Below are positions 1 to 28,840 of a stretch of 64,000 nucleotides of DNA, in pieces. The notes under the pieces were generated by a model, which was given only the letters and a program-made list of their open reading frames with translations, ran no database searches and was not told the origin of the DNA. This DNA comes from Paraspadella gotoi (taxonomy: Eukaryota; Chaetognatha). The DNA lies in contig CM119269.1 of the NCBI GenBank assembly GCA_051294375.1, forward strand, positions 894,272 to 958,271, written 5' to 3'. Numbering within the stretch: the first letter of the stretch is position 1; the number at the start of each line of letters is the position of its first letter. The translations under genes and the position numbers were made by a program.

Positions 1-391
1 GAATTTCTCTAGACCGCCAATGAGATGAGCTCAAGTATGTTGAATAATGTTTTGTGCGTTTTATATGGCATGTCGCTTTTTTTTTGTAAAATATCATGGC
101 CCGAATTTGTTATTTTTTATTGTAAAGAGAGTTCATTTCGGCATAATAATAATTATTAAACCGTAGTTTCGATATGAGTTGTTTTTTAATAAATATAAAT
201 GCTTGTTTACTGATAAATAATTTTTTCTCAAGGCGAGCAAAAACAACTTATATTATTGCTTATTTATTTCATTGAAAGAAAATGTGAAAGATTTTTACTC
301 ACTTTTTCGAATCATTTTAGTACACTGAGAAAATGGAATTGAATGATAGGCTAATTTTCTTTAAAAAAATACAACTTTCCCCCCCATTTAG

Positions 392-2204
392 CTTGATATT
401 CGTTTCGACTCTACTCTGTGTCTCAAATCGAATCATTCAGGTAAATTTTTCATTTGATTTTTTAACATGTAAAAGTGTAGCGTTAAGGTTTACTTTTTAT
501 TAATTAACATACTGAAAATATTGAATAAAATCAAATATTTAAAGTTATTTGAAATTATTCTTTTTTTTTTTCAGCGACTTCATCCCTCGATTTATCTCAG
601 TCGCAATTGTTGTCGCCGGGCTCCAATCTTTCCTCTCTGCGCAACCTTAGTTCCAACCTTAGTTCCAACCTTTTTCCTCTCGGTTCTCCGTCGTTTCTCT
701 CTTCCCTCCCGCTACCCAACCGCGTCTTGGGCTCGCGCTTACCTCCGCGTCAGTCCGACCACAACGCAGTTTCCACTTTTTCTCCTCTGGCGCCACCATC
801 GTCCTTACCTTCATCGTTGGTATCTCGTACGGACCAGCAACCTTTTACTCAATCGCCCCCACCTGAAATCTCTGTCTCGGAATCTCCACTCCGCTTCCCA
901 CCTTCCGTCGTCTTTCAGCCAGTTCCTCCCCCACTTGCCTCCCACCCTCCTCATTCCCATCGCCCTCTACCGGCCGTCGATTCCACCTCTTCGTCGTCGC
1001 AAACAAACCTCGCTAATCCGACGGCAAATTGCGTGTCGTCGCCAACCAACCCCGAAGGCTCAGCGGAAAATCGCAGTGAGTCGCCATAAAATTTAAACAT
1101 TGGAGAGAGAAAATTTTATAAAAACTATTAAAAATGTTATTCATGTTCAAGAGTGAGATTTAATAAGATACAGTCTGGACTAAAAATGGGAGTAACGACA
1201 TCTAATGTCACATTATCGACTTTATATATTGATATATTTATATATATATATATTTGATGATGTTTCAAAAATATTTCTTATTTGTGAAACTTACTCCTTT
1301 TATTTAACAGAGAGAGAGTCCGAGCTGCCGACTGCATTCTCTCAGTCCCAAAAGCGAGAGACAAGGGGTCAAGTGAATTTGGGAGAAAGAAAAATCTCCA
1401 AGACCTTAGACGGTCGTCTCATCAGAACGTTGCAGCATAAAAGTTTTCACAATCAGGTCTTTTATTTTTCTACTAATCTCTTCCGCTATTTTTCCTCTTT
1501 TTTTTCTATCGAAAACAAAATTCTTTTTCTTTCTTTCGGTTTTTTATATTTTGCTTGCTTGCTTTCTTTCTTTCTTTATTTTTCTCTTTTTTTCTTTTTT
1601 TCTTTTTCTTTGTTTTTTTTTCTTTTTCTTTCTTTCTTTCTTTCTTTTTCTTTCTTTCTTTGTTTCTTTCTTTCCTCATCTTTCCTTTTTTCATCTTTCT
1701 TTTTCTTTTTTAAATTTTTTCCCCCGTTTTTAAACAAAATTCGTTTCCCGATTTTTTTAAAAGATAATAATTTGTCCTCGGGGAAATCAAAATTGACGTC
1801 CGGTTAACGAGAAAACAATTTTCCTCCATTTCCTTTCCGCTCCCTGATTCCCGCCACACCTGATCCCCTTCAACGGCCGAACCTCACTCATTCCACGCGG
1901 CACGCCTTTCCCTCGCCAGCTGGTGCCGCCCGTCGGTCGCATCGGCGCTCGCGTCACGCCGCGCCCGTCCCTCTCATCGTCGTCGTCCTTGGCGCGATCT
2001 CTCTGGTCCTCCTCCCGCGTTCTCGCCCCGCCTACTTTTCACCTTTCGTCGACAGCGGCGCCTCCCATGCCGCCTTTCGACGACGTCGTCTTCCGTCGGG
2101 GCGTCGCTTGGGACGTGGACCGACGCCGGTCGAGAGGGCGGGGACATGGCGCGTCGTTGGCGGCGTCCACGCAAAGAGGCTCCAATCATTCCGCTTCTTT
2201 TTGA
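392..2204 (+). CDS. 3' part of an unrecognised Ser/Pro-rich protein gene
   Basis: Four exons fit together: 392-440 (weakest), 575-1075, 1311-1456 and 1920-2204. The 575 acceptor follows a T-rich tract, 1075 is followed by a gtgagt donor, and the phases agree at each junction (1, 1, 0). The joined reading frame gives about 326 residues ending at a TGA (2202-2204). The 575-1075 exon is low complexity, rich in Ser, Pro and Leu, with a repeated NLSS motif. The next exon is charged (motif LDGRLIRTLQHK), and the last is Arg/Ser-rich and GC-rich. I see no known domain; it reads as a disordered C-terminal tail. The 5' part lies outside the window or in exons I could not find. The pyrimidine-rich intron 1457-1919 contains CTTT repeats. 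Confidence 0.5.
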
Positions 2205-4185
2205 CCTTCTTATTTTTTGTTTTTTCTTATCGAAGAAACGCAAGCGCTATCGATTTCCGAATCGGTGAATGTCGGAAACAATTCGATAGCTAAATTTATC
2301 TCCGGAACATTGGTTCAATTTTATTGAACGACCTTTTTCCTTTTGAAGATCAATCACAAAACTAGATTGTCGTTAATTTCCAATTTTACAGTCTTCTTGT
2401 TTAATTGAGTGGTCATTTTTTTATGGAAATAAATTTGTTAGTATTTTATATTGAATTTCAGTTTAGTCAAGCCGCTTTGGTTTCACCATTTTTCTTGCCT
2501 CCAATTTTTCTTTTTTGGACGTTTTTAATTTATTTTTTTCGCCGAACACCAAAGAACAACTACTAGTGAACTACTTGTAGTCCTATATTCATTCAATAAA
2601 TGCTTTATTTTTTTACAAGAACCAGAATTCTTTCGACTCTGTACGCTCCAATTATTTTTCATTGTTGATGTTGTTGTTTATAACTGAAAAGTAAATAAAT
2701 TCAAACAGTATCATCAATTTTTACATTATTTTTAGTTCCATTGAAATTTCTTGAGCAGAAAGAAAATTTTAGTTTATTTCAAAACCTTTATACAGCTAAA
2801 CTTAGATCCAGGTCGTATAATTACGAGTATTTTAGTTCTTACGGAAGAATTAATATAGCACAAATTATAGTTTTTAATTCGCTATTATTATCAATCCTCT
2901 TTGCCATGATAACACAATTTCAATGTAGCCTTTTAATTTCAAGTCTAAGAATAACGACGTAAATCGCCAACCTCTGGCTCTCCGATATACACTGCTCTTC
3001 CCCTTCAATTTCTCTCCTCTTCCTCCTCCTCTTCTTCCTCGCTACCTCAGTTTCCTTTCCTCCCTTTCCTCCATTTTTTCGTCTCCTTTTCCAAACTTGG
3101 CTCAAGGCGCGAGTCTCTCTTCTCTATATTTAAATATTCTGCCTATTCTTTTCTCTCTACTTTTTTCCTTCTGATGATGCGTAGTTCATTGAATAAACGA
3201 GAAAAAAACTTTTTATGAAACTCAACTTTTTCACCAGAGCATTGACCGTTTTACTTGGCTAAATCTAAAAAAAAAATTTTAAACTGTATTTATGTCAGTT
3301 ATAATATTTAACGTGCCTTATGGTATACAAACAATTTAAATTTCTCTCTTTTTCTTCAAAAATGAAAAAAAAAATTAATCTGAAAAAATTAATTATTCGT
3401 CAGTTTTGTCATTATTCTGATTCTTTTTCCTTACCTCTGCTTTCCTCAACTGAAATTGAATCTATTCACTTTTACCTTGGGCTGAGACAGAATTTTCTCT
3501 CTGTTTTTCCTTCAGAAAAAATTGTATCGGAAATATGGCACGTGTTTTGCAAATTACATGTTTTTTTTTTCACCATTTATCGGAAAACGCTAGCTTACAT
3601 TATTCAATGAAGTAAGCGTTTTTGTTATATATCGCATCACCATTTTATCGACAATACCTATTTAGTATTCTCTAGTTTTCTGCTCTTTTTACATACATAG
3701 ATTTTAAAAAATTCAAAACGGCAGAAAAATCACGCACGCAATCACCAGGGCTCTTGATGGTATAAAAAGGTTATTTTTATACTCTCTCCTTTTTTGTTTA
3801 GATTTAGTCTTGAATCATAAGAGGATCATACACTCGAGCCCCGTCCATCCATGTCTTTTTCTTTCTTTCTCTCTCTCTCTCTCTCTCAAGATTGCCACGC
3901 GAAGACTCACGTCTCAGCTAAAAAAAAGTAAGAGGGGGAAAAAGTCTCCAAATCCCCGAGCCTTCATCTGCATAATTCGCATAAGCTGCTAGGAGGCAGC
4001 CAGATATTTTCGTTCCGACGTTCTCTTCTCCGCGTCGGAAATATAACAACAAAAACGAAATATCGATAAAAAAATAATACATACTAATTCTCTATCGAAT
4101 TGCGCAAAGGGAAAACGAGCTGCAGTTCCGTAGCGGAAGAAATCGCAAAGAAAACTCGAAAATGAACATCGAATAGACTGGAAAT
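2205..4185. other. Intergenic region upstream of the synaptotagmin gene
   Basis: AT-rich DNA with no supported coding exon. It holds a short CTCTTCCTC-type pyrimidine stretch near 3000-3090 and a short (TC)n near 3868-3888. The 3' end and polyadenylation site of the preceding gene and the promoter and 5' UTR of the synaptotagmin gene should lie here. Confidence 0.6.
3761..3768 (+). promoter_or_regulatory. Candidate TATA box (TATAAAAA)
   Basis: TATAAAAA lies 425 bases upstream of the proposed synaptotagmin ATG. A start about 30 bases downstream would give a 5' UTR near 395 bases. No initiator or expression evidence supports it. Confidence 0.25.
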
Positions 4186-23583
<19,398 letters not shown>

Positions 23584-23906
23584 AAAGTGGCAGAGTGTCC
23601 ACTGTCCAATTCGTGTCAAACAAAACTGGCAACCAACCCAAAATTGACTTTTCTTTTCCCCATTTTGATTTTGATTTCAAACAAAACGATAAAAACTCCT
23701 TCCTTTTTTTTGTGTCTTTGTTTATTTTAATTTCTCAATTTTATGAAAAACTATTCTCGTCAGAGTTCTTGTCACAAAATGTTTTTAAGATCACCGAGTA
23801 TCTTTTTTCTTGTGAAAGAAAACCTTAAGATGTACGAGCACGACACAAAAAAGCGTGGGATTATATTAAATTTAAAACGCGTTCAATTGTGATAATCTTC
23901 TCGGCA

Positions 23907-23912
23907 AATAAA
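23907..23912 (+). terminator. Candidate polyadenylation signal of the synaptotagmin gene
   Basis: AATAAA lies 324 bases after the synaptotagmin stop codon. It is the first clear AATAAA downstream of that stop. Confidence 0.45.
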
Positions 23913-24104
23913 TGTACTTCACACGCTAATGACGTTTTTTTTCTGAATTATTTTTTACAAGATAGCTTTAAGAACTTAATCCATTTAAGAACTTAATCCA
24001 TTCATCTCAAATATGCTAAAGATTAAGGTATTTGAAATCAACATCATTTACGGATAGTAGGATCCCTTAAGGAGTGAGTTAATTAATCGAAAAAGTGAAA
24101 TACA

Positions 24105-24107
24105 AAT

Positions 24108-24146
<39 letters not shown>
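24105..24146. repeat. (TC)n microsatellite
   Basis: About 40 bases of TC dinucleotides. Confidence 0.95.
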
Positions 24147-24150
<4 letters not shown>

Positions 24151-24240
24151 CCAAATCAAAGATCGGAATTTCTGTGTGACTCAGATCCTTTTCCGTCATC
24201 AAACAAATGCGGGTCAAACCAGCAAATCGCGTCCCCGATT

Positions 24241-24300
24241 AAAGCAAACAACATCCGGGTTTCTCTCCTTAAAGTCAACAACATCCGGGTTTCTCTCCTT
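24241..24300 (+). repeat. 30-base tandem duplication
   Basis: Two adjacent 30-base units differ at two positions; each contains ACATCCGGGTTTCTCTCCTT. They lie 150 bases upstream of the GPCR start codon. Confidence 0.9.
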
Positions 24301-24449
24301 CCAAAACAAACAAAACGTCGACCGGAAAATAATTCGCGATTAAACATATAAACAAACGGAAATAGAAAAGAGAGAAACCTAGAACAAACAAAAAAAAAAA
24401 AAAAAGAATCTCGCTCTTTTTCGATTCCATCCCCGGCGCCGCCTTTGCG

Positions 24450-24746
24450 ATGTCGGCGTCGTTGGAAGAGAATTCGACGACGGAGACGGAACTGGCGCCG
24501 CTCTGGACGTCGCCCGGAACGCCGTGGGCCGCCGTCGTCTGCTTGGCGTTCCCCGTCGCCTTCAACGTCGTCGTTGTCGTCGCTTTCGTCGAATTGAAGA
24601 ACCGACGTCGATCGAGACGATTTCGCGGGATGGAAATTCACTTGAGTCTCCTCGCCATTTCCGACGTGGCGCTCGTCGGAGTCTACGCCCCCTTCATCGT
24701 TTTTAATGAGGTTGGCGCTGAGGAGAGAGAGAGAGAGGGGAGGGAG

Positions 24747-24790
<44 letters not shown>

Positions 24791-24966
24791 TAAGAGAGAG
24801 AGAGAGAGAGAAGAGAGAGAACGAAAAAAGAAAGAAAAGAAGAGAGAGAAGAAAGCGAAAGAAAGAGAGAGAGGGAGAGAAGAGAGAGAAGAGAGAAAAA
24901 GAAAGAAAGAAAGAAAGAAAAGAGAGAGAGTAGAGACGAGAGAGAGAGAGGAGAGTGAGAGAGAGC

Positions 24967-25015
<49 letters not shown>

Positions 25016-28000
25016 AAAGCGAAAAGAAAAGGAAAAGAGAGCAGAGAAGAGAGGTTCATTCTGGACAGTTGCGACAGATTCCATTTCCACTTCGACGCGA
25101 CGACGACGACGACGACGACGACGACCACGACCACGACGACGACGAAGTTATAGTCAGGGGAATAAGGGAATGAGATTTTTTTCTCTTCTTTTTTTCGAAT
25201 TGATTGAAGAGGTGAACGAGCAGAAGTCGTATAAGGTTGTCATAAGTTCGTAACTCCGCCTGTCACAATATGACACATGCCGAGAACGCTCTTTGATTAT
25301 CGCATAAATACATACATAATAAAAGTTGACTTGGTTTTGTTGACGTGATTAAGAAGTAATTCCAATTGTCTTTGCTTTCTCCCCTTAAAAACGAAACTGA
25401 CGCATCACTCGCGATGATAACATTAACCATTCATACTTTAACCATTAACCCACGTGACGCTCTTCGGTCTCAGCTGCACAACGGAGGTGGAAAGATCAGC
25501 GTCACTTCCTGGGCGATCATCAACTTTTTCTTGAGGTGACAGTAGACGCCTTTTTAGTTTCACATTAAAGTTTACGTTGATATCAAATATGTGTGGGGCG
25601 GTGATAGTTGAGAATGAAGAAAATGGAATGCGGATAAAGAAAGAGAGAGAATAAAAGAGAGAGGGAAAAAGAAAGAGAAAAAAAGAAAAGAAAGAAAATA
25701 AAAGGAGGCGAATTGAATGAGACAAGGTCGTTCAACTGGATTGTTGGCAATTTCACCGTCTCAAGTCTCTTTCCAACGGCCATTCAGAGAACGACGTCTC
25801 CACCACCATCGACTGCCACCCAACCCACCCTTTTTCTTCATCCTCAGATTCTTCACCAGCCTCAACCGCGTCCTCACCATCTTCATCGCCGCCTCGCGCT
25901 GCTGCGACGTCGCCGCCGCCCGCCGCGGCGCCGTGCGGCTGCGGCCGAGAACGTCGGCGGCGCACCTTCGTCGTGCCGCGGGGCTGGGCGTGGCCCCGGG
26001 AGTGGCGTTGGGGGCGTTCGGAGGTGGGTGGCGCGTCCACGACATCGTCGACGGCGTCGCCGAGGGCGGAGACAGGACGCCGCTGATTCTTTACTTCGTC
26101 GGTTACCTGGCCTTCGTGGGAGTCATGATCGGCGCCACTGGGTGAAGAGAAGAATGAATGGAACGAATGAATCAATTGGGTTAGGAAATGATTCAGTTCA
26201 CTTTTTAAAAAAATGAAGTATAATGGGATTGAGATAATCGAAACTACGTGGTACATATTCTTTCTGCGAGATAATATTAATAATAATAAATGTTAATAAA
26301 TTGATGAATAAATTTCAAAAAAATTTAAAACATTAATAAATGCACTGAATGATTTGAATACATAGCAAGAACGGTAATTCAAATATGTTTCGCTACAGTG
26401 ACTTTCTTAGCACGTGAAAATTTTCGGGTTATCACGTGACTACATAAGTATGAAATATATGGGTTGCAAACGTTATATGGTTGATCACTTAGTGCAAAGT
26501 TTTCACTAAAACAACAAAAGATTACAATATTTACAATATCACAAAAAGCATTTACCAATAAATCATCAGTCTGCTAAGTATTATCCTAAATGACTAATTA
26601 TTTCATGAATCAATTTGGTCATGTGATCCCTTTTTAAGAGATCGTGAGACTTCACAAGTATGATACAAATGGATAGTTGGATACATATGCACGTGAAAGA
26701 TCTTTGGTACCTTTTCTACAAATATGAAATAGACTCATTGATGCAGTATTACCCGACTTGCATATTGAAATGTTAAGCATTTAAAATGTAAGTGGATAGA
26801 CTAAAGGAAAGACCGACCGACCGCAACTAAAAAGGTGAGATTTGGGATCAACTTATCGGAGGAGATGAGACATTTTTTTTGGGGGGGGGAATTCGCTATC
26901 TTCGCGACCTTCGACCTTCTGGTGCCAGATCGACCGATTGCTTTGAGAACCTTAACCCTTTTCTACATTCTGACCCACTTTTATGAATTCATGCTGAACA
27001 AGAAAAAGATTCGAAACCGAATACGAGCTAACTGTAGTTATATAAGAGATAAATATAAAAAAAGAAGAAATATAAGAGACAGTTGTTTATAAAATGGCAA
27101 AAAAAAATGTATGATTTTTTCACGTCGTATTTGTTCAATTAAATAAGACGTGTTTTACATTGTAATTGTAAGATATTGTTTTATATTTTCTAGTTGATAT
27201 TGTATTATGTTTTAAATAGTTTTTCTGTGACTCTACAATTCACGTTATTTCCAATTATTTCACACTCAGTCTTTGTTTTCAGATACATAGTCGCCCGTGG
27301 TCGCACTGTGGAATCCTCGTCGTCCGAAGCGTCGCTTCATCGAATGGTCGTCGTCGTCGCCGTCATCTTTTGCGTCTCCAATCTGCCGGAAGTGGTGCTG
27401 CTCGCCTGCTCTGCCGCTGCGACGACAGCCAAGTTCTAGACTTTTATCACCGCAGCGGGGAGTCCTGGTGCAGCTTAGGTTCGACGCGTTTGTTTGTTTG
27501 TTTCATATTTTTTGGTTAACTTTTTACAAATTTTTTTTTCGTTTTTAATTATTTAAAATAATCATTATAACATAATATTTGCATTTCAAAAAAGTGATCT
27601 TTTTTATCATAGTTTTATTATTTATTGGTTTAGTAATTCGTAAATCTTTTACGACATGAAAACAATTTTAAATATTGTTTACTGTTATTATTTTATCATC
27701 ATTATTATTTTTTCTCTCTCTCCCTTCTTTTAAACGCATTTTGCAGACTTATGTATGTATGTATGTTTTTTTAAATTTTATTGAATCAACCTTGTTGCAT
27801 TCGAATAAAAACGCTTATTTTATCTTTTCTTTCATTCTCCTTCCCAAGTCACGCGGGAACAATTCTCAATTCCTCTCTCAACCTTTTCATCTACTGCTCC
27901 ATCGGCGCCGCCTTCAGAGACGCCGCCCTTGATGTCGTCCTCCGCTGCGTCGGGCTGCGGCGAAACGGACGGGCGGTGCCCTCGTTTCCCCTGAGCAGCA

Positions 28001-28101
28001 GCGGAGTCTCGACGGCCATCAGGGGCTCTAGTTGGGGCGCGGCTTCGCTTTTCAGAATCGGAAGTTGGCGACGTGAGACGAGGACCGAAAACGTGACGTG
28101 A
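24450..28101 (+). CDS. Rhodopsin-family GPCR, neuropeptide-receptor-like, with one apparent frameshift
   Basis: Exons: 24450-24710, 25474-25535, 25848-26141, 27283-27467, 27849-28101; junction phases agree (0, 2, 2, 2). The total is 1055 nt, one short of a multiple of three, and would give about 351 residues with the missing base. The N-terminus has a glycosylation site (NST). TM1 (about 26-48) has the conserved Asn (FNVVVV), TM2 has LAISDVAL, TM6 has FCVSNLPEVV, and TM7 has NSSLNLFIYC followed by a helix-8-like FRDAALDVVLRC. NSSxNxxIYC resembles invertebrate FMRFamide/myosuppressin receptors; that assignment is an inference. The DRY position reads SRC, and I find no Cys at the usual TM3 and ECL2 disulphide positions. 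Frame changes from TM6 (…VVLLACSA) to ECL3 (CDDSQVLDFYHRSGES) near 27405-27420. The 24710 donor (gttggc) is weak. Confidence 0.75.
24722..25050. repeat. Long (GA)n-rich tract in the first GPCR intron
   Basis: About 330 bases of GA and GAAA units. The open Arg/Glu frame runs on from GPCR exon 1 but is repeat-derived and not part of the receptor. Confidence 0.95.
25098..25146 (+). repeat. (GAC)n trinucleotide repeat
   Basis: ACGACG units with ACCACG variants, within the first GPCR intron. Similar short GAC/GTC runs occur inside coding exons elsewhere in the window. Confidence 0.9.
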
Positions 28102-28840
28102 CAGATTTGGATCTCAATGTGTAACACAATTCATCTCGACTCGGAAATATTTGCTGCATCGGGAGTTTGACTGTCGATTCGTGTTTTATTATACAAAAAT
28201 CTAATTTTTTTTTTATCCAACTGTTATCGTTTTTTAGAGTTGCTTTATAGCCATTATGGCCAAGTTGTCTTGCTATTTTGTTGAATTGACAACCTACCCA
28301 AAAACGTTGAAGTAGAGCGAGCGCTCTTCGAGTAAGCGACGAAAATCTACAACAAAACAAAAAGATAATGTTTCAAATTTGATTTCCCCCCCCTAAGTTT
28401 TTCTTAATTCTTAAAAAAATTTTAACTGATTTAATAAAAGTTAAAGCTCTTTAGTAGTTTAAATCCCATTTTTAGAAGGAAAATAAAAGTTATTGATAAC
28501 CAGAAATAAAATTAAATACAAAACGGAATTAATTTTTTTTACAGACGAAGTTAAACAGGCTCAAAAGTCAAACATGAATGTATGTCATACGTCTGAGAAC
28601 TAATTGGATAACTATCAGACAAGATAATTAAATCTTTAATTTTAATCAGTGACAGTGAAGCGAAAATTTAAAAGTCTTTATCGAATAGGTTTAAGTTCAA
28701 GAAGAATTAAATCGCGAAGTCAGTTAGTTTTTCTTTATCTTCAACTTCAAGATATTTTATTATCAAAAAATCAATTATATCTAAAGAAAAATAAAAATGT
28801 AATTATAAAAAATAAACTGAAAAAAGGAAAATTTAAAAGA
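28102..28840. other. Spacer between the GPCR and the membrane-tail gene
   Basis: AT-rich. The open stretch before 28841 is Lys/Leu-rich and looks non-coding; I see no exon or RNA gene. Confidence 0.5.

Larger units (their letters stand above)
23584..24449. other. Synaptotagmin 3' UTR and upstream region of the GPCR gene
   Basis: Holds the AATAAA at 23907, a 19-base tandem duplication near 23967-24004 (TTTAAGAACTTAATCCA), a (TC)n at 24105-24146, a 30-base tandem duplication at 24241-24300 and an A-rich run just before the GPCR start. No coding exon seen. Confidence 0.6.

Noticed and set aside
24706-25253. Arg/Glu-rich frame continuing from GPCR exon 1
   Set aside because: Produced by (GA)n DNA; a GPCR would need TM3 here, which is supplied by the exon at 25474.
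28649-28840. In-frame upstream extension of the membrane-tail protein
   Set aside because: The Lys/Ile/Leu-rich sequence looks like AT-rich non-coding DNA; the downstream ATG at 28841 is better matched to the composition of the following exons. An upstream start cannot be excluded.
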